NCBI GenBank assembly: GCA_965153455.1
Contig: OZ234493.1
Location: forward strand, 31,424,213 to 31,488,212
DNA from: Sphagnum compactum
Taxonomy: Eukaryota > Bryophyta > Sphagnopsida > Sphagnales
Length of the DNA: 64,000 nt
Direction of reading: 5' to 3'
Part shown: positions 49,502 to 59,900 of the stretch, piece after piece
Numbering within the stretch: the stretch's first letter is position 1
Layout: each line of letters opens with the position of its first letter
Position numbers and translations under genes: made by a program
Notes under the pieces: generated by a model
Told to the model about the DNA's origin: nothing
What the model saw: only the letters and a program-made list of their open reading frames with translations
Databases searched by the model: none

Positions 49502-51392
49502 ACCTTTGGTGACCATCTTTTGGGCTAGGATTCAAAGTTTTGTTTATCTCCATGAGAGGGGTGATCAAAATTAAAGAACTATAGGAAACCCTATACATTG
49601 GTAATTTTTTACACCATTTTTTGGACTTGAAGTTTTTCCATTTATATTTATTTTATAAAGAGGGAATTTTCTATGTAATTCTCGAAGTTCTGATCATGGA
49701 AACAAAGAGTTTAAAAAAAAAAATTGATCTAAGGATTGTACATCCAAGTTTAAAGAGGGAAAATTTGGTTAATATTTTTTAATTGATGTAAAGATGGTGT
49801 CTCAAGATTAGAAAAATTATTGTTTAATATCAATTTTTTGTTTTAAATTGGATTTAATATGTTTTGATTCTAGTTACAAGATTTTAAAAACTTGATGAGG
49901 AGTGCCTAGTTACAACATTACTATAACAAAATGTGACAAAAACAACTTGCCAAAAAAAAAAACAACAACAGGTGTATTTCAAACCAAGATCGAACTCCGT
50001 AATAATTACAAATGCCATTGTTGACGATCATAGAAAAACATGGCTTAAGGGAATTGACACCTTTATCATTCCTAAATTTTTCCTTATGTGCATTAAAGGG
50101 AAGGGCTATAATTATAGTACCATAACTAAAGGAGGCATATACCACTTGTGTCAAATCTCAAAATTGATAGAAAGTGATCCAAATCCATAGAAGACATGTT
50201 GATCTACTAACTAAAGACAATTCGACATTTTTCTATGTTTCCAAATGTCTTTACAAGATGTTGCATCTTAAAAATTGCTCATATAAGTACTTTTTGAACA
50301 TTCCACATCATTGGCTTATAGGGTTTTGAAAATATTATGCAATAATGATCATCATCTTGCAATGACACAATGTTGTGTCAACAGAAAGGATGACCATGTA
50401 ATTAACGATATGTTCATTACTATTTGAACATACATTGATGTAGGTGAACCAATGCCAATTAAATTACCACAAGAACATGGTCATTGTAAGGCACATATGG
50501 GGTCATTGTCTTTACCAATTGCCTTTCTCAAGAAACAAATATGTAAACAACACACACTAATGACACAAAATATCTACACCTTTCAAAATTGGTGTTGACA
50601 AACATGAATATGAGGTTCCTCTTGATTCAATCTCGAAGCATGTTAAACCACATTAAGATGAATACATAACTAAAGTGTAAAATTGATCATGTTCATAGAT
50701 TGTATTAATCAATGGTTATGTGGATGTGCATGGTGAAAAACTGGGTGAATTATGTGGTGGTTCCAAGGATGTGCACATTAACACACCAAAAAGTTCAAAC
50801 AATGATTTTGTGAATATGCAACTCAATCAAGTATTGAATGTACATAAGTACTTGCCTGAAGCATAAAATTACCCATGCAAATAGTTTCACCATGGCCAGA
50901 TGTTCATAGGGGTCCATAGTTTTAATGTAGCTTGGTAGGAATTGTAAACTACAAGTAAAGATTGTTGTAGCAAATCCATCGCAATAGATGCTTGTTGTAG
51001 TTAATGCATATCCATTCTCCCCTATGTTACATGATCTTTATTGCACATGGTACATTCTTGCTAAGGCACCAATGCATGATCCAACACATGAGATATGTTT
51101 TTTTAGTATATACCTAAAATCCCAATTTCAAACCATACAACAACCATAGTGACATCATAATTGACAAGAAATCCATAGGAGATTAGAGGAAATTCACAAG
51201 AAATCCATAGAAGAATCAGAAGGATAGATCATATCCATAGTCAAGTTTTTTTTTCCTACATTCATTTGGATGGAATTCAAAGCCTAGAACTGGTATTAGA
51301 TGAAAATTTTTAGACTAACGTATTGTTAGTTTTTAGAAATTTGTTTTTCCCATGGACTTATGAGAACATACTCTTGATTACAAAAGGGGTAT

Positions 51393-51780
51393 TGTTAATT
51401 ATACTTTTGTAAGTGTTAATATAGAACTTCTATAAATATTAAGTAACTAATATTTAATTATTATAATAATTATAAATATGAACTTTTTAATTGTTAAGTC
51501 AAAACTTGTATAAATATTAATTAACTAGTTATTAATTAATATTTAGTTCTTGCTTAGTTAAGTAATTATTTTAATTATTAATAAGAATTATGTAGCATAT
51601 ACAAAGAAGTGAGTTTGAGTCTTTTGTATTTTTATTCATTTGTAATAACATGCAGGAGAGTTTGTCTTGTTATTTTTTGAATTTGAATCTATACATTGTG
51701 TTTAATTTGAATATGCATGCATAAAAATAATGAGACTTTTGTGTACATGTCTTTTAGAAATGTATATTTAGTTTATAGCA
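51393..51780 (+). repeat. 3' LTR
   Basis: Starts TGTTAATTATACTTTTGTAA directly after the purine tract and ends GTTTATAGCA. It is about 35 bases shorter than the 5' copy because of internal deletions. Confidence 0.6.
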
Positions 51781-52905
51781 ATGTGTACCCACACTTTCAC
51801 ATCATGCATTGAACTAGCCTATTTGATGTCAAAACCTTCAAAAATAAATTTGTTCATAACAATGTTGTGTAAAAAGGACAAAATGAAAGCCCTTCCTATT
51901 GTAATAGCTACAACATGGAATTTTGGTGCAATAATTGGTATGTGTGATTCATCTATTACACCCACAACATATGGTATGTCATGAAGTGATTCAAATTCAT
52001 TTGCAAATTCTTTTCACGATATAAATGAATTGTTTTATTTGGTGATTAGTTGACACTCCAACTCCATACAAGTTAACAATCATTTGCATATGATGTTTAG
52101 TTCATAATCTATTTTTAATAGGAATTGCACCACACATGTTTGAATCATGGTTTTGTAATAGTGTAGCAAAACTAAATTCAAATGGTACTTAGCTCAATTG
52201 CATTTGTAATATGAATTCTCACTCATTGAATGACCCCAAAAGATTATGATTGAAAAATCCTTATTACATGACATGAACCCACAAGCTTCATGGTCAACTT
52301 TTGCAAAATTTTTGGAGTCCTTGGATTGTAAGAATCTTATAAGAGACAATGTAACAAAACACTTGCTTCTCGCATTATGGATAGTGTATCAATGTGACAA
52401 ATAAAGATAATTGAAACAATAAAGCAATCACAAATTTCCGCACTTGAAGATCGGTCTTTTAAGTTTTGTAGTAGACCAAGGAGCAATGATCAACAAAAAA
52501 ATTCTTTTTTTGTCAAAGTTTGCTTATTTGTCTTGTGGTAATGTTTGTTGATGTCTTCTTAGAGACCCTAACGTAACATACTTTTGGCACTTGGCCACTA
52601 CTTATTGTGTGGGAGTCAAATTTGGCTTTCGATCTACTTGCTACCTTGAAGAGGCAAAACCTAGGTACTAACTCTAGTGAGGAACCTCCAAGTGATAGCG
52701 AATCATGTGGCATCACCCTTACACCAAAGCAAAGTTTCTTCCCTCAAGATGAAGCCAAAAACCAAATTGACAAGTGGGGGGTGAGTGAATTACTCCAATC
52801 CATGCAAAACTATATCCCAAATCCTACACATATGCAAATTGTCTTCACTCATAATGAAGTCAATAAATTTAACATGCAAGGTAAATGAATTGGAATGAAT
52901 TGCCT
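51781..52905. other. intergenic, unassigned coding-like frame near 52.6-52.9 kb
   Basis: A + strand frame at about 52,607-52,888 (94 codons) has a less AT-biased, coding-like composition and includes SSEEPPSDSESCGITLTPKQ. No family was recognised and it has no plausible splice context. It ends just before the RSH1 relic, but it does not resemble an RSH N-terminus that I know. Confidence 0.3.
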
Positions 52906-52912
52906 CTAAACC

Positions 52913-55440
52913 TTGCAAGACGAAGCACATGCAGGGCAGATGAGAAAAACTGGCAAACCTTATATCACACATTGTGTAGCTACACTGGTAAGATCCTTGC
53001 AGCCTTGGTTCCAGCTCATGGGGAAATGGGTATGTTATATATGTCTGCTCCCTTTCAAATCCTTCTTGGGTTGCTTCTCTCAAATTCCAATGACCAACGA
53101 GTTGAAAGGTCGTGTGTGAAGTTGATGTGGTTTTGTGGCAGCTTCTACAATGGCATAGGAGAATTGCAGCACAAGGGATGATAAATGGCCTCAGTCCTGC
53201 AGAGGTTAGTCTGTTTGTGCATGCTGTGTCATGGATAATGCATCACCTGCTGTGGAGATGGTGATCCAGCAGTTTGTAGTATTCGAGTCATTCATATGAT
53301 CCATGTTACCAGGTCCTTGCTGAATGTGGACTTGAGATCTGTCACCATTCTGCTGTTTAGGGTTTAGGGTTTAGGGTCTGTGTTTGGGCCTCCTAAAATG
53401 TTAGTGTAGCCAATGGACCAAGAAAAGTATAACCTCAAAAGCTCAAATCTGCATTAACACTGCTGAAAAGCAGAGACAGAAACATGAATGTGCAGAGGTT
53501 ATTCAAGCACAGAAGCAACAAACAGAGTGCAGTTGTCAGTGGATGGATAATCAAATTGTCTCATGTTTCTACAACTGCTGGCTTCTGATCTCTGTTCTTT
53601 TCGCTGTACAATGTAATATACAGCTATGCTTTTGCTAGCATCCAAGGCTTGTGCTGTGGCACAAGAGACTCTTGCCATTTCATTCGCATCATGGTTGAGA
53701 GTTTGTGCTGTGAAAGCTTTGTGAACCCTAAACCCTTTGTTTTGCTGTTTTTACATGTGAGTCTTTTCTCTGGCAAGTCCCATAGGGGTACAAGCCAGCT
53801 CACATTGTGAAAAAAGTAGATGGAGTCTCAGGGATAGCATGCAGGAGTTCCTTGAAATGGTCAATCTTTCTGAAGAAAAGTACTTGAGCTGAGAGGAACC
53901 TTGTGTGTGCACTTTTGCAGCCACAAACTTTCCATCAGTTGAGGGCTGAGCTGGCAGCCACCTGGAGCCCACACAAGGACTGGAGGCACTTGTGGAGAAT
54001 CACCAAGTGGGCCAAGTGACATGCTCTTTTGTATGGGGAGCAGCTGGAGCAAGAGCTGGAGTGAAAACATGGCCCAGAAGATGATGAAGAGCAAGGCGAA
54101 CACGCATTGTAAGGTGAACATCATGCTTTTTTCCATTCTCCAAATGTGTATTGTATGTGGAAGTGAACACTTTTTCTTGTCTGCCACATTTTCCTAGCAC
54201 ATATGCCATGTCAATTACAGAGATGTTTTTCACACCTGATGTTCTGAAATCATATGATGCAGCATGAGGCCAGCATCCTTTCATCTGCTTTTCTTGCTCA
54301 CTTTCAAATTGGGTATCTTGTGGGTAATTTGTTTATGACTTTCATTGCATAACAGAGTCTGTTCTTGCTCTTGGTCATGTATTAAGAAGCCTAGAGGGTG
54401 CAGATGTGAAGGAAAGGGCTAGGAGTGGATCAAGTGTTATGATACATGGGCATTGTGTTTGGTGGTGGGAGATGGTGGGGGTAAGTAAGCTGCATGTGGT
54501 TGCTACAATCTTCTGAGAATTGTTGACAGGTACTGATCAAACCTGTTTGGTATTGTGCCCAATTACATGCAAAGTGGTTATCAGGTCTCTCCTTTGTATT
54601 CTTTCTACTAGCTGCTATTTCTTGTTGTGGAAGCCTTCCTAAATCATAATTCAGCAACTGTGGAATGCAACTATAGGAAGAACCATATCACTACTTTGTG
54701 AGTCGGACTGGCATAACTGATTGAAATTTTTGGTATCACTTGCAGTCACTCCATACAGCTGTAAGGGGTCCTGATGGTGGACCTCTTGAAGTACACATTC
54801 GAACACAGGTCTGATCCTTTCCCTGTCAGCTTTGGATATGATATAGCAGTAAATGCACATTGGAAAGAAAGCTGTAGCTGCTTGTCACTTGGGTAATGAA
54901 AGAAAACACTCAAAAACTTATGCCCATCTACACAAGAAGGTACAATGTTGCTGCAGATTGCACACTTCATGCCAAACACATTGCTGGATAGTATATGTAT
55001 CTGTGGATTTCATTTCATCAGTGGATAAAATAAGAGGATGTTGTCTCCTGGTGAATTTTTGTTGTCCAGGTTTCAGACCCATAGTGGCTTGCTCCTGGAC
55101 ATGGGGACTGGAGCACTTGCTTGGAGAAGTAAGTGCACATTGTGCAGGGATGGATTGTTACACAAGGTCTGTATCTTTGCTTTCAGTACACAGTAATTTG
55201 CATGTGGGTAGCTCAACAGTTATTGTTTATATGGTTTCCTAGGATCACCTGAATTCAGCAGCATTAACTGAAGTCCTCAGTATCTGCTGACCATCATGTA
55301 CATGCTGGCAGGCAGCAATGCAGCAGACATTGCCTGTTGCATGGGCATGGATGGGCAGATCATGTTCATCAATTGCTAAGTTGCATTTCCACTCTGGGAC
55401 GGGGATCTTGTGGAAACACAGTTACAATGAGCCCTGTCAG
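52913..55440 (+). pseudogene. decayed RSH1-type (p)ppGpp synthetase/hydrolase gene
   Basis: Fragments follow the order of plant RelA/SpoT homolog RSH1. The HD-domain start has EAHAGQMRKTGKPYITHCV (about 52,922-52,980), then after a 2-base shift TGKILAALVPAHGEMG (to about 53,029). LLQWHRRIAAQGMINGLSPA lies at 53,142-53,204, AVAQETLAISFASWLRVCAV at about 53,653-53,711, and the synthetase-domain SLHTAVRGPDGG..VHIRTQ at 54,746-54,808. AVNAHWKES is near 54,847-54,873 and TYAHLHKK ends at 54,939. VSDP-stop-WLAPGHGDWSTCLEK lies at 55,070-55,132, and a TGS-like AADIACCMGMDGQIMFIN at about 55,319-55,375. Several pieces keep AG/GT borders, so this is a duplicated and not a processed copy. In-frame stops, the frameshift and apparently missing exons (hydrolase core and synthetase start) rule out a working enzyme. 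RSH enzymes make and degrade ppGpp, usually in plastids. Confidence 0.75.
53357..53380 (+). repeat. three TTTAGGG telomere-type units
   Basis: GTTTAGGGTTTAGGGTTTAGG reflects the Arabidopsis-type plant telomere repeat. It lies within the RSH1 relic. The complementary form AACCCTAAACCCT occurs at about 53,723-53,737. The run is short and internal. Confidence 0.8.
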
Positions 55441-56170
55441 TTGGACCAACCATATAGAGAGAGAAAGAACCCACTCCCTGATTTATTCTTTGGTCTGTGG
55501 AAATGAAAGAAATGTACAAAAGAGAAAGAGCAAAGCATTATCTTTATCAACAGCTTGACATGGATTCCTTTGTTACCAATACATGATCATAAGCAAAAAA
55601 AATAGGAAGCTGTCTATTCATTATTCCACCTCTTCTGAGCGTTTCCATTACACATTAGAGGCTTCCCCCCATACTCTCTCAATAACCACCCCAGTTCCAG
55701 TATCCATAGCTGCAATTCTACATCACATGCCAAGTACGGAGAAGAAACCTTCCAAATCTAAACAAGCCTATAGAATTGTACACTGACACCTTCTCCCAAC
55801 AAATGGAGTCCCCATCTTCTATTCATTTGAACTGTCTTTATTATATTCATTGTGTGCAAAATGTTGACCTTTTGGAACTCAAATCCAGTTCTTATTTTGC
55901 TCTGAGAAGCATCCTTGCTGAACTTAAAACTATGTACGCTGTGATGGGAGATGCAAGACAGACAATTGAAACTCATCGGGTCTACAATCCTTCACCTGAT
56001 ATTCTCTGTGGTGTGGAGATGCAATGCAACTTTGTAATCTGATATCTGTAATCCTTTGGACATTGGGGGAGGATCTGGCGGAGCCGTGGGCTGGCCATGA
56101 ACTGGATCTGACTAATGGTCATTATCGGATGTAATTGGCACTTGGGGAAAGATTCTGCCACATAATTAGG
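55441..56170. other. unassigned sequence after the RSH1 relic
   Basis: A + strand frame at 55,776-56,042 (88 codons, including FALRSILAELKTMYAVMGDA) has coding-like composition but no family I recognise. It could be a further eroded exon of the RSH1 copy or of another gene. Confidence 0.3.
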
Positions 56171-56204
56171 GACTTTGTCAGTGCCAGAATCATATGCAAT
56201 TGAA

Positions 56205-56482
56205 AAAGAGCAGGTGAAGGGTGGAATCTCTCCTGAGTGACAATTATGCTGACCCTATGAAACCGAGGGAGAAGGGCAGAAGCTCTCCTGAGTGACAATT
56301 CTGTTGACCCTAAGAAACCGAGGGGGGCGAATTGCAGCATCTCTCTTATGTTGACCCTATGAAGCTGAGGGAAAAGCACAGAATCTCTCCTGAGTGACAA
56401 CAATGCTGACCCTATGAAACTGAGGGGGGTGAAGGGCATGGTCTCTCTCATGTTCACCCTAAGAAACCGAGGGTGAAGCGCA
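56205..56482 (+). repeat. ~60 bp minisatellite, five imperfect units
   Basis: Units contain AATCTCTCCTGAGTGACAAT, then TATGCTGACCCTATGAAACC and GAGGGAGAAGGGCAG. Two of the five are shortened by loss of the CCTGAGTGACAA part. The 111-codon - strand frame (56,122-56,457) is a translation of the repeat (FHRVSI..-type repeats) and is unlikely to be a gene. Confidence 0.85.
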
Positions 56483-56849
56483 TTTCATGTTATATGGTTT
56501 TTTTCAGGACTGCCCCCATGATGGGTCAGAATTGGTTCTTTGTTTTTTTTTTCCCTTAACTACCCGTCAAAAGGTCCATATACCCTGAAACTTACCCGCC
56601 GGTTCTTTTCTGGAAAAGGAGAGGATTGCCCATCACTGGTTGAATGTTGAAGTCCTTCATAATTGAATGGAAGCTGATTAGTTAAATAAATAATTAATTA
56701 ATTAATTAATTCAATTTTGTGCTTTCCCCAAAAAAGCTTTGTAAAAGGGCAAATGGAAATTCAACCTCCTTTGATTGCCTTTTTATAGGATTTTTTTATA
56801 ATGATTTAACAATAAATGAGATCACTCCTTCTTTCTTTTTTCCTGGCCA

Positions 56850-57125
56850 TATATTAACCAAAAAAGCTATATTAAAAAATTAAAAGTGGTAAAAAAATAA
56901 AATCATGTGTTTTTTAAAAAAGATTTTTAATAGCCAGACTTTGACTAAGATTTAAGAAACAAATGGCCAGATTTTCTATTCATGGTTTGCATAGATAGCC
57001 AAAAAAATAGAGAAGGATATTTAAACTTTTTTGCAGTTTTCATATTTATCTTATAGCCAGCTAAATCTTCAAGTGGATGGATCATCACCACTTTGGCTAC
57101 AACACAAAATTAACAAAAATCATTA
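56850..57125 (-). repeat. inverted TAGCC-family repeat copy
   Basis: Read on the - strand it gives TTTTGTGTTGTAGCCAAAGT, GGTGATGATCCATCC, GAAGATTTAGCTGGC, TATAAGATAAATATGAAA and GGCTATC in the same order as the copy at 16,351-16,711. It lacks the TATATATAG and the GCTTTGCAAGAAC unit. Confidence 0.7.
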
Positions 57126-57139
57126 ATAAATAATTTAAT

Positions 57140-58480
57140 AATAATAATAATAATAGTAGTAGTAGTAGTATTGCTCATCTAGACTCTACATGCATTTGCT
57201 TCCCTAGTAGGGAGTTTTTGTCCTACATACCTACCTACCTACCTGCCTACCCACCTACCTACCTACCTGCCTACTTGCCTATAGGACCTATCCTTTTGGA
57301 CAGATTTCCACATGGCTTTGCTTACCTGTAGCCACTTATTGTCCTACCTACCTCTAAGACCTTATCCTATAAAGGATGGGTTTCCAAGGTGGAACTCATT
57401 TGGGGTTCATCCACAAACTTGTCAGTCATTCATTCATTAAAGGCTTCCAATGGATGGATGATTTCGGGTTTTTTTTTTTTTTTTTTTTTTAAATTTTCCC
57501 TCCAGTTTCATGATATAAAAAATATGGCAAGTTTTTTTTTTCCCACAAACTTTGACCCCAAAAATAATAAAAATTATTATTATTATTATTTTGGTTGAAA
57601 AACAGAAAATTCCCTGAAGGTGGGATCTTGCAAACCATCAATTGGTGGTTGGGCTATTTTAGTGTTGATTTTCTTGATAATGTGGTTCATCCATTCATCC
57701 ATTCATTCATCCTTTCATTCATACATTCATTCATGCTTTGGTGGTGACCATATGCCTTATGTTCAAAATTGCTTGTCCGACTATCCCCGGAGGAGCCCAC
57801 AATCGGCCCCGAACCAGACAAACAAGCCACCCACCAACCCAATTATACAATTGGGTAATCGGTTTTGGTTAAGGTTCAGAAAGTACGATTGGCGGGCGGA
57901 AGGAAGGAAATATGAGCATCATAGCCACCCACTCTACCACCTTATAAGTGCAACCGCCGGCCGTGCATGATTTATTTTGCATGTAAGGGGGGGGAGTTAG
58001 TAGTAGTAGTAGGCCCTAGATTCATTCACATTGATATATATATATTAGAAAAAAAAGCATGATTGATCGGGTTTCCGATTCACCCGATACGTAGTATATA
58101 TAATGTTACCCTACAATACTCAACTACAACTCATATATCAAATTGGGGACCATCGGGGTAGTACGTACTTACTCGAAAGTCACCAATAAGAAAGAGGCGG
58201 GCGGGTGGCCGGCCAACCAACGGAGAAGAAGGTCATCGGATGAAGATTGGATGACACTCATGTCACCCCTCCTGAATTTTTATTTTGTCTTTATGTTTTT
58301 ATCCTTCATGGGCTTGATGATATAATAAGGAAAACAAGTATTATTCCAAAATTGAGTCTTTCTCAATCACATATTGATCAACTTTCTTTTTCTTTCCTTT
58401 AAAATTTAAAAAAAAACCTTCTCCCTTTAAATTTGTGACATACTAGTTAGTAGTAGTGGGTTGGTGATCGTGTACAAGAG
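57140..58480. other. intergenic microsatellite-rich region
   Basis: The region contains (AAT)n/(AGT)n at 57,140-57,172, (ACCT)n at 57,225-57,290, a poly-T of about 20 at 57,470-57,490, (ATT)n at 57,575-57,592 and an ATTC-rich stretch at 57,687-57,735. The frame at 57,620-57,970 (116 codons) starts over the ATTC repeat and shows no domain. No gene is supported. Confidence 0.55.
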
Positions 58481-58625
58481 GATTTAGCCAAATTTGGCTA
58501 GAGGGAAAATAGAAAAAAAATTAGGATTCCTCATATAACTTGGCAACTTGTTGAAAGTTGAGACCTATTTTCTAAATATGGCGACTTTAATATTCTTTAT
58601 CTTCATAATGTGGCGACTTGGACCC
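58480..58625 (+). repeat. partial TAGCC-family repeat
   Basis: GAGGATTTAGCCAAATTTGGCTA is followed by an AT-rich stretch and two ATGGCGACTT/GTGGCGACTTGG words, resembling the centre of the TAGCC repeats but shorter and more diverged. Confidence 0.5.
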
Positions 58626-58821
58626 ATTTTTTCCAAAAATAAAAATAATAACATTTTTATTTATGTTAAAAATAAATAACATAATATTTTCATTCAAATG
58701 GTGAATGCAACATCTCACCTTACACTTGGTAGAAGATTGAACGATGAGATTATAAACATCCTACTATATAGTAAGTGAAGTACCTTGAAGCTACTATATT
58801 CGATGATGGTTTTCAACAACA

Positions 58822-58856
58822 ATATCCTTGCCTTGGTAGGCAAGGCCAACAAAGAC
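58822..58856. repeat. 35 bp dispersed repeat with palindrome, copy 2
   Basis: CCTTGCCTTGGTAGGCAAGG followed by CCAACAAAGAC. Here the 7 bp inverted repeat around TTGGTA is perfect. Its partner is at 44,828-44,862. Confidence 0.75.
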
Positions 58857-58859
58857 CAA

Positions 58860-59364
58860 GTCTTTTAACACAACCAGCTAGTGACAAATTTGGATTCTAA
58901 GTTGTAACATGAATGACTCATTGTTGGGGGAATTGAACCCCAATTTCAATGAGACTATGCCCAATGCACAACAATTTTCCTACAGCCCACAAATTGGAAC
59001 CCAATTTGACCCCCCAATTACATCACAACTTACAAGTACAAGACTCAAGCCTTCAAGCACCAAATTGTAGGTAAGAACAATGGTAAAACACAAACACAAA
59101 CCTCAAACCCTTCCTCGATCCACTCATTGTAGTCCTTTGTTGACCGACACACTTGCATACCACATGGAGTTCAAAAGGAATTTGTGAAAATGGAATACCA
59201 ATGAGTCAATACACGTAGTTTCAGCAAAGAAAATAGGACCCAAATTATCCCTACATTATATGTTAACAAACTCAAAAGTGCCCCAACAAAAAGAGGACTT
59301 AACAATTTGCAAGTAAGTACCTAGTTCCAATAGAAAGGGCACTTAGCAACTTGTAAGTAGAAAC
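58860..59364. other. intergenic, nothing recognised
   Basis: No frame or repeat of note. It lies downstream of the hAT-type relic, which runs on the - strand. Confidence 0.4.
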
Positions 59365-59608
59365 CTAGATGCCTCCACTAGTAAGGCATTTGTCTTCAGG
59401 AATCAACACAATATCATGTTTTTGTGCTTGTCCATTGGTTGATGGCCTCTTCAAAGGGAAGTTTTGAAATGTGTAGAAGCATTGCGCATAGAATTGAATG
59501 CACAAATCCAAATGGGTGGTCTCAACTTGTTTTTCATGAACGTTCTTTTTGAAAAACATTGCTTGTCTTCTATAGACCCAAAGACTTGAACACAAGCTAT
59601 TTTAGCTA

Positions 59609-59632
59609 CACCGGTTTCCGTAATTAATGTTA
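59609..59632 (+). repeat. left terminal inverted repeat
   Basis: 24 bases beginning CACCGGTTTCCG and ending AATTAATGTTA, identical to the inverse of 61,891-61,914 and preceded by the target TA. Confidence 0.95.
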
Positions 59633-59900
59633 CTCACATTATTTGTGAACAGTGTTTTTACACATCGCTTTCCGTTATTAATGTTAATAACCTTAATAGC
59701 GCGTTAACATTAATACAGGCGTAATCTAAATAATGTTAATAACATTATTTAAATCGATACCTAATTAATGTTAATAAGAGAAAACTGTATTTTGGCGGTT
59801 ACGAAACTGCTACAGTTTTACATTAATATTTATTGTTGTGATGTTACGGAGGATGAAGCGCTTGATCACGCGAAACGCGACGGAGGCAGTCTGCTGAGGT

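Larger units (their letters stand above)
49079..51780 (+). mobile_element. short non-autonomous LTR retrotransposon
   Basis: Two directly repeated ends (49,079 to about 49,501 and 51,393 to about 51,780) share TGTTAA at the start, TTTGTAAGTGTTAATATA, TTAATTAACTAGTTA, GTGAGTTTGA(A/G)TCTTTTGTA, GAATTTGAATCTATACATTG and ATGCATGCATA. Together they look like diverged LTRs. A purine tract ACAAAAGGGGTAT stands immediately before the second LTR, as a polypurine tract should. The 1.9 kb interior lacks recognisable gag or pol; the best frame (49,933-50,190) has no domain I know. The second LTR ends in CA. I found no clear target-site duplication and no standard primer-binding site. The divergence indicates an old insertion. 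Orientation follows the polypurine tract. Confidence 0.65.

Noticed and set aside
49933-50190. 85-codon frame inside the LTR element as a gag fragment
   Set aside because: No zinc knuckle or other gag or pol signature is visible.
56122-56457. 111-codon frame on the - strand
   Set aside because: It is a repeat translation of the ~60 bp minisatellite.
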